Below, piece after piece: positions 43,950-54,715 of a stretch of DNA of 64,000 bases (within the stretch, counting starts at the first letter, position 1; every line of letters begins with the position of its first letter). Under the pieces are notes generated by a model, which searched no databases, was not told the origin of the DNA, and was given only the letters and a program-made list of their open reading frames with translations. A program made the translations under genes and the position numbers. The DNA is from Amycolatopsis vastitatis (lineage in GTDB: Bacteria > Actinomycetota > Actinomycetes > Mycobacteriales > Pseudonocardiaceae): NCBI RefSeq assembly GCF_002234595.1, contig NZ_NMUL01000008.1:163408-227407 (forward strand), in the 5' to 3' direction.

Positions 43950-44051
43950 TGGAATCGCCACCGCAAACGGTTTTCAGGATTTTCATCCGAACAGGCCCCT
44001 GGTGCGGCCGCGCGGCAGCGGATTGCCGCTCCCCCAACGCAGTCGAGGTTG

Positions 44052-44080
44052 TTGACAACGCACCCGGGCGTTCTCATGAT
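44052..44080 (+). promoter_or_regulatory. promoter of the LacI gene
   Basis: TTGACA (44052-44057) and CATGAT (44075-44080) are 17 bases apart, followed by a GAGGAG ribosome site and GTG 44108. Confidence 0.5.
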
Positions 44081-44107
44081 GTTGCAGGACCCTGCCGAGG
44101 AGTTGCC

Positions 44108-45103
44108 GTGAGCGTGACCATTCACGACGTCGCCCGCCGGGCCAACGTGTCGATTTCGACCGTGTCGCGGGCCTTCACGTCCCCGGATCTGGTCCGGCAG
44201 CAGACCCGCACCCGGGTGCTGGCCGCGGCGAGCGAGCTGGGCTACCACGCCGCCGGCGCGGCCCAGCCGGTGCCGTCGGTGCGCACCGGGCACATTGGCA
44301 TCGTGGTTTCGGACCTGGGCAACCCCTTCTTCACCGGGGTGCTCAACGGCGTCCAGGCCCGGGCACGCCAGGACGACATCGCGGTGCTGTTCGCCAACAG
44401 CGACGAAGACCCGGCGACCGAGCAGAACCTGGTCCGCCGGATGGCCAAGCAGGTCGACGGCGTCGTGCTGTGCAGCCCGAGCATGTCCGACGACCAGCTG
44501 CGCGCGCTCGCCGGGCAGACCACCCTGGTGCTGCTCAACCGCGAGGTGCCCGGGATCCCGTCGATCGTGATGGACGCCGCGGACGGGATGCGGCAGGCGA
44601 TCCAGCACCTGGCCGCGCTCGGTCACCGCCGCTGCGCCTACCTCGGCGGCCCCCGGACGTCGTGGTCGAACCGGGCCCGCCGGCTGGGCTTGGCGGAGGC
44701 CGCCGAACGGCACGGCACGGACGTCGTCGAGTTCGGCCCGTTCCCGCCGGTGTTCGAGGGCGGCCTGCAGGGCGCGGACCTCGCGCTGGCGGCGGACGTG
44801 ACGGCGATCGTCGCCTACAACGACCTGGTCGCCTTCGGCGCGCTGGCGCGGCTGAACGCCCGCGGCGTGCCGGTGCCGGACGAGATCAGCCTGGTGGGCT
44901 TCGACGACCTCGTCTTCGCCGCCATCTCCGCGCCCCCGCTGACGACGATCGCGATGCCGACGGAGGCGGCGGGCCGGGCAGCGGTCACCATCCTGCTCGG
45001 CCTGCTCGACGGGGAGGCCGACGCGCACACGACGCAGGTGCTGGACACCTACCTGATCGTCCGCGCGACGACGGCCCCGCCGACGACGCGCCCGGCGACG
45101 TGA
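44108..45103 (+). CDS. LacI-family repressor of the pectin locus
   Basis: 331 residues from a GTG with GAGGAG upstream. The HTH with hinge is VTIHDVARRANVSISTVSRA, then the periplasmic-binding-type effector domain (GHIGIVVSDLGNPFFTGVLN; ISLVGFDDLVFAAISAPPLT). By position and by the repeated AGCGCT-centred sites upstream of the lyase, importer and oxidoreductase genes it is the likely local repressor, relieved by a pectin breakdown product. A nine-bp hairpin covers its stop codon. Confidence 0.9.
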   Translation: MSVTIHDVARRANVSISTVSRAFTSPDLVRQQTRTRVLAAASELGYHAAGAAQPVPSVRTGHIGIVVSDLGNPFFTGVLNGVQARARQDDIAVLFANSDEDPATEQNLVRRMAKQVDGVVLCSPSMSDDQLRALAGQTTLVLLNREVPGIPSIVMDAADGMRQAIQHLAALGHRRCAYLGGPRTSWSNRARRLGLAEAAERHGTDVVEFGPFPPVFEGGLQGADLALAADVTAIVAYNDLVAFGALARLNARGVPVPDEISLVGFDDLVFAAISAPPLTTIAMPTEAAGRAAVTILLGLLDGEADAHTTQVLDTYLIVRATTAPPTTRPAT

Positions 45104-45120
45104 ACGAGTCATTCACGTCG
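45096..45120. terminator. terminator shared by LacI and oxidase genes
   Basis: CGACGTGAA (45096-45104) pairs with TTCACGTCG (45112-45120); the LacI TGA stop lies inside the stem. The convergent gene ends at 45131. Confidence 0.65.
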
Positions 45121-45130
45121 TCGCAGCAGG

Positions 45131-46375
45131 TCAGCCGCCGAAGACGTGCCGGTCCAGGAACGGGTTGCGGAACTTGCCGCCCGGGTCGAGCTCCCCGGCC
45201 AGCGCGCGGAAATCGGCCATCCGCGGGTAGAGCGCTTCGAGGCCGCCGCTGTGGAAGAGCTTGCCCCAGTGCGGCCGCGCGCCGAACGGGGCCAGCCGCT
45301 CCTCCAGCACCGGCAGCACCGCTTCGACGTCGGCCTGCCGTGGCTGCCAGGTGAAGTGCAGCGCCACCCGGTCGCCGCCGTGGCACGGGCTCAGCCACGC
45401 CTCGTCGCCCGCGATCGCGCGGATTTCGGACACCAGCAGCAGCGGCGCGACGAGGTCGCCGATCTCCCGGACCGCCCGCACCGCGGCCACCGCGTGCCGG
45501 TAGGGCACGAAGTACTCCGACTGCAGCTCGTCCCCGACGCTCGGGGTGAACGCCAGCGCGAAGTGCGGGAGCCGCTCGTGCCACGGGCCCGGGACGCCCT
45601 GCTGCGGCGTGCAGTTGTCCGCCGGGATGCCGGCCGCGTGCGCGGGGTGCCGGGGCCCGTCGGCGGGCACCGCCCCGAAGAGCCCGGGCCGGTCCGTGAA
45701 GGCGTCGACGCGGCTCTTGACCCACACCTGGTCGACGACGTCGTGGACCCAGTTCGTGAACATGCTGACGCTGTAGCCGGCGTCTTCGATTTCGTCGAAG
45801 TGCCGGTACGCGGCGTCCCACGGCAGGTCGTCGAACACGTCCTGGCGCACGTCGAACGCGGGCACCAGGTCCAGCGTCAGCCGGGTGACGACGCCGAACG
45901 CGCCGAGGCCGACGGCGAGGCCGGGAAATTCGCCGTCCTCGCGGGTGAACGTCCGCAGCCCGCCGTCGGCGGTCACCAGCTCGATCGCCGAGACGGCCGA
46001 GGCGAGCCCCGGCTGCCGCCGCCCGGAGCCGTGGGTGCCGGTGGCGATGCTGCCGGCCACGGTGATGTGCGGCAGCGAGGCGAGGTTGGGCAGGGCGAAC
46101 CCGGCGGCGTGCAGCTGCGCGGCGAAGTCGCCGTACCGGGCGGACCCGCCGACGGTCACCGTCCCGTCGTGGATTTCGACCGGGGTGTCGAGCCCGCTCA
46201 GGTCGAGCAGGACCCCGCCGGGCGAATCCGCGATGGCGTTGAAGCAGTGCCTGCTGCCCAGCGCCTTGACGCCGGCCGCGGCGGCGACGGCCTCCCGCAC
46301 CTCGTCGACCGTGCGCGGGGTCAGCACCGCGTCCGCGCCGTAGGCGTGGTTCCCCGCCCAGTTCGACTCGCCCAC
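45131..46375 (-). CDS. FAD-linked alditol/sugar-lactone oxidase
   Basis: 414 residues. The FAD-binding PCMH domain shows VKALGSRHCFNAIADSPGGV, LPNLASLPHITVAGSIATGT HGSG, and the C-terminal ALO domain ends LDPGGKFRNPFLDRHVFGG. HGSG provides the His region for covalent FAD seen in alditol oxidases. It resembles xylitol/sorbitol oxidase (AldO) and D-arabinono-lactone oxidases, which use O2 and release H2O2. The GTG at 46375 was chosen for its GGAAGG site. It is 41 bases downstream of the serine hydrolase gene. Confidence 0.85.
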   Translation of the reverse strand: MGESNWAGNHAYGADAVLTPRTVDEVREAVAAAAGVKALGSRHCFNAIADSPGGVLLDLSGLDTPVEIHDGTVTVGGSARYGDFAAQLHAAGFALPNLASLPHITVAGSIATGTHGSGRRQPGLASAVSAIELVTADGGLRTFTREDGEFPGLAVGLGAFGVVTRLTLDLVPAFDVRQDVFDDLPWDAAYRHFDEIEDAGYSVSMFTNWVHDVVDQVWVKSRVDAFTDRPGLFGAVPADGPRHPAHAAGIPADNCTPQQGVPGPWHERLPHFALAFTPSVGDELQSEYFVPYRHAVAAVRAVREIGDLVAPLLLVSEIRAIAGDEAWLSPCHGGDRVALHFTWQPRQADVEAVLPVLEERLAPFGARPHWGKLFHSGGLEALYPRMADFRALAGELDPGGKFRNPFLDRHVFGG

Positions 46376-46416
46376 CCGCAATGTCCTTCCACCGTGCCGG
46401 ATCTTCCCTGCCGACC

Positions 46417-47556
46417 CTACGCGGCCGCGGCGCGCCAGAACTCCCGCATCCACCGCGGTGGCACCGGCTGGTCCGCGCCGACCTGGGTCAGCAGGACGGC
46501 GACCGTGCCGGTGGCGGGCACGACGTAGGCGGTGGTGCCGGTGCCGCCGACCCAGCCGTAGCGGCCCGGGACCGTCCACGGCTCGGTGGCGGCGATGTCG
46601 ACCGATCCGCCCATCCCCCAGCCCTGGCCGTCCAGGAACAGCGCGCCGATCTCGCGCTGGGCCGCGGTGGTGTGGTCGGTGGTCATCAGCCGGACGGCTT
46701 CCGGGCTCAGCCCGCGACGGCCGTCCGCCGCGGCACCGCCGGCGAGGAGCATCCGGCCGAAGGCCGCCCAGTCCCCCGCCGTCCCCGCCAAGCCGCCGTT
46801 GCCGAGGGGCAGCGCGGGCATGGTGCTCCACTGCCCGTCGGGCGGGTCGGCGAGGACCAGGCCGTCCGGGGTGTCCTTGAACAAGGTGGTGAACCGGTCA
46901 CGCCGGTCGGGGCCGACCACGAACCCGGCGTCCGCCATGCCGAGCGGCGCGAAGATCCGCTCCTCGAGGAACTCCGGCAGCGGCTGCCCGGAGGCGCGGG
47001 CGACGAGCACGCCCTGCAGGGTGGAACACGTGTCGTACAGCCAGGCCTCGCCCGGCTGGTAGGCCAGGGGCACCTCGGCCAGTTGCGCGAGCCAGACGTC
47101 GGGGCCGGGGAAGCTCTGCACCTCCCGGCCGTCTCGCTGGACGGGGAAGAGCGCTTGCACGGCCGGCAGCGTGAAGTCCGAGGCGAATCCCCACCCGGCC
47201 TGGCTGGTCAGCAGGTCGAACACGGTGATGGGCCGCTTCGCCGGGACGACGTCGCCGACCGGGCTCGCCGGGGTGCGCACCACTCGCGGGTCCGCCAGTT
47301 CGGGCAGCCACCGGGCGATCGGATCGGCCAGGGCCAGCCGGCCGTCGTCCACGAGGGCCAGCGTCGCGGCGGCGGTGATCGGCTTGGTGATGGAAGCGAA
47401 CCGGAAGAGCGTGTCCTCGGCCATCGGCTTGGTGCCCTCGCCGCCGGCCGAGCCGACGGCCACGACTTCGGGCCGGCCGGCCCGGTCCACGATCGCCACC
47501 GCACCGGGCAGCGTGCCGTCGTCGACGTGGCGTTGCAGGGTCTCGCGCAGGCTCAT
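46417..47556 (-). CDS. beta-lactamase-fold serine hydrolase (family VIII esterase-like)
   Basis: 379 residues from ATG 47556 (GGGGAGG upstream). SxxK is SITK at 55-58, the tyrosine motif appears as WLYDTCSTL, and the third motif as WVGGTGTTAY. No signal peptide, so it is cytosolic and closer to EstB-like esterases than to secreted class C beta-lactamases. It shares direction with the oxidase gene downstream and may be co-transcribed with it. Confidence 0.82.
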   Translation of the reverse strand: MSLRETLQRHVDDGTLPGAVAIVDRAGRPEVVAVGSAGGEGTKPMAEDTLFRFASITKPITAAATLALVDDGRLALADPIARWLPELADPRVVRTPASPVGDVVPAKRPITVFDLLTSQAGWGFASDFTLPAVQALFPVQRDGREVQSFPGPDVWLAQLAEVPLAYQPGEAWLYDTCSTLQGVLVARASGQPLPEFLEERIFAPLGMADAGFVVGPDRRDRFTTLFKDTPDGLVLADPPDGQWSTMPALPLGNGGLAGTAGDWAAFGRMLLAGGAAADGRRGLSPEAVRLMTTDHTTAAQREIGALFLDGQGWGMGGSVDIAATEPWTVPGRYGWVGGTGTTAYVVPATGTVAVLLTQVGADQPVPPRWMREFWRAAAA

Positions 47557-47681
47557 GATCCTCCCCGGACCGGTCGGACACCCAGTCAAGCAGGCCAGGA
47601 CGGCCGCCGCCCGGGCACCCTCATCGGATCGACTGTCCACTGTGTACGCCCGGCCAGGCGGCGCCGGCCGCGGCGAACCGG

Positions 47682-47714
47682 TACAGTCGCGGGCGGATAC
47701 CCCGTGGGCGTATC
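47682..47714 (+). promoter_or_regulatory. promoter with CsoR-like operator
   Basis: TACAGT (47682-47687) is a -10 candidate. The inverted repeat GATACCCCGTGGGCGTATC (47696-47714) follows at the start site. TACCC-N-GGGTA-type palindromes are bound by CsoR/RcnR/FrmR-family repressors that sense copper, nickel or formaldehyde. No such regulator gene is in the window. Confidence 0.5.
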
Positions 47715-47728
47715 AGGAGGTGGTGGCC

Positions 47729-48880
47729 GTGGCCGAGATCGGCGGAGCGCTGGCGCTGGCCGGGTCGATGACCTGGGAGATCCTCTGGGCCCTGATCCTC
47801 GGGTTCCTGCTGTCGGCGATCGTCCAGGCCGTCGTCCGCAAGGCCACGATCGTGCGCCTGATGGGCGACGACCGGCCGCGCACCCTCGCGGTGGCGTCGC
47901 TGCTGGGCGCCGCGTCGTCGTCCTGTTCCTACGCCGCGGTCGCGCTGGCACGGTCGTTGTTCCGCCGAGGCGCGCACTTCACCGCCGCCATGGCCTTCGA
48001 GATCGGCTCCACCAACCTCGTCGTCGAACTCGGCATCATCCTCGCCCTGCTGATGGGCTGGCAGTTCACCGCGGCGGAGTTCGTCGGCGGGCCGGTCATG
48101 ATCGTGCTGCTCGCCGTGCTGTTCAGCCTGTTCGTCCGCCGCCGGCTGCTGGAAACGGCTCGCGAGCAGGCGGAAAAGGGGCTCGCCGGGTCGATGGAGG
48201 GCCACGCCGCGATGGACATGTCCGTGCGGGGTCCCGGCACGTTCCGGCAGCGGCTGTTCTCCGCCGGCGGGTTCACCGCGGTGGCGCACGTGTTCGTCAT
48301 GGAGTGGGCGGCGATCCTGCGCGACCTCGTGATCGGGCTGCTGATCGCCGGCGCGGTCGGCGCCTGGGTCCCCGAGTCGTGGTGGCGGGCGCTGTTCTTC
48401 ACCGATCACCCGGTGGCCTCGGCGTTCTGGGGGCCGATCATCGGGCCCGTCGTGGCGATCCTCGCGTTCGTGTGCTCGATCGGCAACGTCCCGCTGGCCG
48501 CGGTGCTGTGGAACGGCGGCATCAGCTTCGGCGGCGTCGTCTCCTTCCTCTTCGCCGACCTGCTCATCCTGCCGATCCTGAACATCTACCGGAAGTACTA
48601 CGGCACCCGGATGACCCTGGTGCTGCTCGGCACGTTCTACGCCGCGATGGTCGGCGCCGGCTACGTCGTGGAACTGCTCTTCGGCGTCACCGGCCTGATC
48701 CCGGCCGCACGCTCGGCGACGGTGATGCGAGAAGGCATCTCGTGGAACTACACGACGTGGCTGAACATCGTGTTCCTGATCCTCGCGGCGGTCCTCGTGG
48801 TGCGGTTCGCGCGTACCGGCGGAGGCGGCATGCTGAAGATGATGGGCGGCGCACCCGAGGCCGAGCACCACCACGGTTGA
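47729..48880 (+). CDS. DUF318-type permease
   Basis: 383 residues from GTG 47729 (AGGAGG upstream). About nine membrane helices. Conserved patches LLGAASSSCSYAAVALARSL and CSIGNVPLAAVLWNGGISFG repeat in two halves, as in the UPF0718/DUF318 permeases. A central loop and the C-terminus contain histidines and methionines (MEGHAAMDMS; EAEHHHG) suited to metal contact. With the CsoR-like operator this suggests metal or metalloid export. Substrate not shown. Confidence 0.75.
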   Translation: MAEIGGALALAGSMTWEILWALILGFLLSAIVQAVVRKATIVRLMGDDRPRTLAVASLLGAASSSCSYAAVALARSLFRRGAHFTAAMAFEIGSTNLVVELGIILALLMGWQFTAAEFVGGPVMIVLLAVLFSLFVRRRLLETAREQAEKGLAGSMEGHAAMDMSVRGPGTFRQRLFSAGGFTAVAHVFVMEWAAILRDLVIGLLIAGAVGAWVPESWWRALFFTDHPVASAFWGPIIGPVVAILAFVCSIGNVPLAAVLWNGGISFGGVVSFLFADLLILPILNIYRKYYGTRMTLVLLGTFYAAMVGAGYVVELLFGVTGLIPAARSATVMREGISWNYTTWLNIVFLILAAVLVVRFARTGGGGMLKMMGGAPEAEHHHG

Positions 48881-48893
48881 CCGGCCCGAGAGA

Positions 48894-48913
48894 GTGAGTG
48901 TACAGTCACTCAC
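48894..48913. promoter_or_regulatory. TetR operator overlapping leaderless promoter
   Basis: GTGAGTGTACAGTCACTCAC is an inverted repeat ending right at ATG 48914. Its TACAGT (48901-48906) is also the -10, seven bases before the start codon, so the mRNA is probably leaderless and autorepressed. Confidence 0.7.
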
Positions 48914-49483
48914 ATGACGAAGCGCGGTGCCACCCTCTCCACGTCCGACGTCCGGCGGGACGCGGTCGTCGACGCGGCCATCGCCGAGTTCGCCCGCGGC
49001 GGGTACCACAGCACCCCGATCAGCGCGGTGGCCGCGCGGGCCGACATCTCCCCCGCCTACGTCTTCAAGTTGTTCCCCGGCAAGGTTTCCCTGTTCGTCG
49101 CGGCGCTCGACCGGTGCTACGAACTGGTCGCCCACGCCCTCTCGAACGGCGCCGCCCGCGCCGGGGACGGCGACCCGGACAAGATCCTCCACGAAATGGG
49201 CGGCGCCTACGCGGAGCTGATCGCCGACCGGGACCTGCTGATGCTGCAGGTGCACGCCCAGTCGGCGGCCGACACCCCCGAGATCGCCGACGCCGTGCGC
49301 CGCGGCCTCGAGAAGGTGACCGAACTGGCCCGCGAACGCTCCGGCGCCGCCGGCGACCAGGTGCAGCGGTTCATCGCCTACGGCCAGCTCTGCCACCTCA
49401 TCGCCACGCTCGACCTCGACGACCGCACCGGCGAGTGGGCCGCCGTCCTCTCCGCCGGCATCCGCCACCCCGGCAAGAACTGA
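48914..49483 (+). CDS. TetR-family repressor
   Basis: 189 residues. HTH at about 15-60 (AVVDAAIAEFARGGYHSTPI, SPAYVFKLFPGK), then a helical ligand domain. The same operator lies before its own start and before the dehydrogenase at 49555, so it probably controls both. A palindromic GC hairpin with a short T run terminates it. Confidence 0.9.
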   Translation: MTKRGATLSTSDVRRDAVVDAAIAEFARGGYHSTPISAVAARADISPAYVFKLFPGKVSLFVAALDRCYELVAHALSNGAARAGDGDPDKILHEMGGAYAELIADRDLLMLQVHAQSAADTPEIADAVRRGLEKVTELARERSGAAGDQVQRFIAYGQLCHLIATLDLDDRTGEWAAVLSAGIRHPGKN

Positions 49484-49487
49484 ACCG

Positions 49488-49505
49488 GCCCCGGCCGGGG
49501 CTTTT
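49488..49505 (+). terminator. GC hairpin plus T run after TetR gene
   Basis: GCCCCGGCCGGGGC (49488-49501) is a perfect palindrome followed by TTTT, close to a classical intrinsic terminator. Confidence 0.65.
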
Positions 49506-49517
49506 CACGCCCGTCGA

Positions 49518-49537
49518 GTGATTGACCAGTCACTCAC
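49518..49537. promoter_or_regulatory. TetR operator of the dehydrogenase gene
   Basis: GTGATTGACCAGTCACTCAC matches the 48894 operator at 17 of 20 positions, including the whole right arm. Confidence 0.65.
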
Positions 49538-49554
49538 ACCCGGAAGGAAGCACC

Positions 49555-50562
49555 ATGACCATCACCGAAATCGTCCTGCCCGGTCTCGTCGAGCCGGACG
49601 GCCTGCGTGTCGAGCACCGCGAGATGCCGCGGCCGGGGCCGGGCGAAGCCCTCGTCCGCGTCGAGGCGAGCGGGATCTCCTTCGCCGAGCAGCAGATGCG
49701 GCGCGGCAAGTACTACGACCAGCCGCCGTTCCCGTTCGTCCCCGGCTACGACGTGGTCGGCACGGTGCTCGAAGCCGAAGACCGGGCTCTCGTCGGGCGC
49801 CGCGTGGCCGCTTTGACCAAGATCGGCGGCTGGAGCAGCCACCTCGTCGTGCCCGCCGCCGACCTGGTCCCGGTGCCTGAAGGGCTGGACCCGGCCGAAG
49901 CCGAGACGTTCGTCGTCAACGGCATCACGGCGTACCAGATGCTGCACCGGATCGCGAAGGTGCGGGCAGGCGGCACGATCCTGGTCCACGGCGCCAGCGG
50001 TGGCGTCGGCACGACGCTCGTCCAGCTCGCCCGCGCCGCCGGGATCAAGGCGATCGGCACCGCGTCGGCCCGCAACCTGGACGTCGTGACCGCGCTCGGC
50101 ACGACCGCACTCGACTACCGCGGCGACGTCCCGGCCGAGGTCCGCGAGCTGGCGCCGGCCGGCGTCGACGCCGTCTTCGACCACGTGGGCGGCCCGGGCA
50201 TCGTCGACTCGTTCCGGCTGCTCGCGCCCGGCGGCACCCTGGTCGCCTACGGCAGCGCGTCCACAAAGGACACGGGTGGCAACCCGAAGCCGGCCGTGCT
50301 CAAGCTGGTCGCCCGGCTGCTGTGGTGGAACGCGCTGCCGAACCGGCGCCGAACGCACTTTTACAACGTCTGGGGCGGCAAGCGGAACCTCCCCCGGTTC
50401 CGCGCCCGGCTCGCCGAGGACCTGACGGCCGTCTTCGACCTCGCCGCCACCGGTGCGCTGCGGGCCCGGGTGGCCGCGCGGATGCCACTCGCCGACGCGG
50501 GGAAAGCCCTGGCGCTGGCCGAATCCGGCACGGTCACCGGCAAGGTCGTGCTCGTGCCCTGA
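49555..50562 (+). CDS. zinc-free MDR oxidoreductase (quinone reductase type)
   Basis: 335 residues from ATG 49555 (GGAAGGAAG upstream). GroES-like domain (GYDVVGTVLEAEDRALVGRR) and Rossmann domain with ILVHGASGGVGTTLVQLARA. No zinc ligands. It would reduce a quinone, enone or other electrophile with NADPH; induction through the adjacent TetR suggests a detoxification role. Confidence 0.87.
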   Translation: MTITEIVLPGLVEPDGLRVEHREMPRPGPGEALVRVEASGISFAEQQMRRGKYYDQPPFPFVPGYDVVGTVLEAEDRALVGRRVAALTKIGGWSSHLVVPAADLVPVPEGLDPAEAETFVVNGITAYQMLHRIAKVRAGGTILVHGASGGVGTTLVQLARAAGIKAIGTASARNLDVVTALGTTALDYRGDVPAEVRELAPAGVDAVFDHVGGPGIVDSFRLLAPGGTLVAYGSASTKDTGGNPKPAVLKLVARLLWWNALPNRRRTHFYNVWGGKRNLPRFRARLAEDLTAVFDLAATGALRARVAARMPLADAGKALALAESGTVTGKVVLVP

Positions 50563-50567
50563 ACGCA

Positions 50568-50602
50568 CCGAAGGCCACCACGGCGGACGTGGTGGCCTTC
50601 GG
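50568..50602. terminator. bidirectional hairpin terminator
   Basis: A perfect 15-bp stem (50568-50582 with 50588-50602) and five-base loop separate the convergent dehydrogenase and argG genes. Confidence 0.85.
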
Positions 50603-50613
50603 GTCGTGAGCGA

Positions 50614-52999
<2,386 letters not shown>

Positions 53000-53009
53000 G
53001 CACGCCGGA

Positions 53010-54698
53010 TCAGCTCGGCAGCAGGGCCGGCGCCGCGAGGCGGGTGGCGTTCGCCGCCGCGTCGTCCGGGGCTTCCTGCGCCGAGCGCTCCGCCTCGACG
53101 CGCGCGAGGTAGTTCGCCACCTCGCGCTCCTCCTTGTGCGCATCCCAGCCCAGCAGCGGGGCCATCAGGGCCGCCACGACCGGCGCCGCCGCGACGCCGC
53201 GGTCGCGTTCCTCGATGGAGATCCGGGTCCGCCGGGTGAGGACGTCCTCCAGGTGCAGCGCACCCTCGTGGGAAACCGCGTAGACGGCTTCCGCGCGGAG
53301 GTACTCCGAGGTCTCCGTGATCGGCGCACCCAGCTCCCGGTCCTGCTCGACCAGGTCGAGGAGGTTCCAGATCCGCGTGCCGTACCGCTGCAGGAGGTGC
53401 TCGACGCGCGTCAGCGGCAGCCCCGATTTCGCCGCCACGGCGAAACGGTCCTCCCACAGCTCGTGGTAGCCCTCGGCGCCGACGATCGGGAGCCGGTCGG
53501 TCCACGACGGCGGGGCGGGGCGGCCGATCTCCTCGACGGCGACGTCGACCGCGTCCGCGGCCATCACCCGGTACGTCGTGTACTTGCCGCCGGCCACGAT
53601 GACCAGGCCCGGCACCGGGTGCGCCACCGCGTGTTCCCGCGACAGCTTCGTGGTCGCGGCCGCCTTCGCCGCCAGCAACGGGCGGAGACCGGCGTAGACG
53701 CCCTCGATGTCGTCGTGCGTCACGGGGGTACGCAGGACGGCGTTGAGGTGTTCGAGCACGTAGTCGACGTCCGCGCGGCTCGCCGCCGGGTGCTCGCGGT
53801 CGAGGTCCCACTCGGTGTCGGTGGTGCCGACGATCCAGTGCCGTCCCCACGGGATCACGAAGAGCACGCTCTTCTCGGTCCGCAGGATCAGCCCGGTGTC
53901 GAGGTCGATCTTCTCCCGCGGCACGACCAGGTGGATGCCCTTCGACGCGCGCACGGTGAACGGCGCGGGGATGCCGGCCGCCTCCGCCATGTCGTCGCTC
54001 CACACGCCGGTCGCGGCGACCACAGTGCGAGCGCGGATCTCGAATTCGATCCCGCTCTCGCGGTCGACGACCTTCGCGCCCACGACCCGCTCGCCGTCGC
54101 GAAGCAGCGAAGTGACGCGAGCCCGCGTGAGCACCGAAGCGCCTTGCTCGGCGGCCGTCCGGGCGATCGTCATCGTGTGGCGGGCGTCGTCGACCTGGGC
54201 GTCGTAGTACTGGATCGCCCCGATCAGCGCGTCGTCCGCGAGGGCCGGGGCCGCCTTGAAGGCGCCTCGCTTGGACAGGTGCCGGTGCCGCGGCAGCGCG
54301 CGGGCGCCGCCGAGGGTGTCGTACAGCGTGACGCCGGCGCCGATGTAGCCGCGCTCCCACACGCGGTGCGTCAGCGGGACCAGGAACTTGACCGGCCGCA
54401 CCAGGTGCGGGGCCAGCTTCTGCAGCAGCAGCCCGCGCTCCTTGAGCGCTTCGCGCACCAGCTTGAAGTCCAGCTGCTCCAGGTAGCGCAGGCCGCCGTG
54501 GATCAGCTTCGACGACCGGCTGGACGTGCCGGCGGCGAAGTCGCGGGCCTCGACCAGCGCGGTCGACAGCCCGCGGGACGCGGCGTCGAGCGCGACGCCG
54601 GCCCCGGTCACTCCGCCGCCGACCACGAGCACGTCGACCTCTTCGTTCACCAGCTTCCGCAGGGTCTCCGCCCGGTACTGCGGGGAAAGCGGGGTCAC
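53010..54698 (-). CDS. glpD: aerobic glycerol-3-phosphate dehydrogenase
   Basis: 562 residues from GTG 54698 (AAGGAGG upstream). FAD-binding GGGVTGAGVALDAASRGLST, the GlpD signature TSSRSSKLIHGGLRYLEQLD, and the C-terminal DAO domain. It oxidises glycerol-3-phosphate to DHAP at the membrane, passing electrons to quinone. Last gene of glpF-glpK-glpD, 17 bases after glpK. Confidence 0.95.
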   Translation of the reverse strand: MTPLSPQYRAETLRKLVNEEVDVLVVGGGVTGAGVALDAASRGLSTALVEARDFAAGTSSRSSKLIHGGLRYLEQLDFKLVREALKERGLLLQKLAPHLVRPVKFLVPLTHRVWERGYIGAGVTLYDTLGGARALPRHRHLSKRGAFKAAPALADDALIGAIQYYDAQVDDARHTMTIARTAAEQGASVLTRARVTSLLRDGERVVGAKVVDRESGIEFEIRARTVVAATGVWSDDMAEAAGIPAPFTVRASKGIHLVVPREKIDLDTGLILRTEKSVLFVIPWGRHWIVGTTDTEWDLDREHPAASRADVDYVLEHLNAVLRTPVTHDDIEGVYAGLRPLLAAKAAATTKLSREHAVAHPVPGLVIVAGGKYTTYRVMAADAVDVAVEEIGRPAPPSWTDRLPIVGAEGYHELWEDRFAVAAKSGLPLTRVEHLLQRYGTRIWNLLDLVEQDRELGAPITETSEYLRAEAVYAVSHEGALHLEDVLTRRTRISIEERDRGVAAAPVVAALMAPLLGWDAHKEEREVANYLARVEAERSAQEAPDDAAANATRLAAPALLPS

Positions 54699-54715
54699 GG
54701 TGTTCCTCCTTGTGC

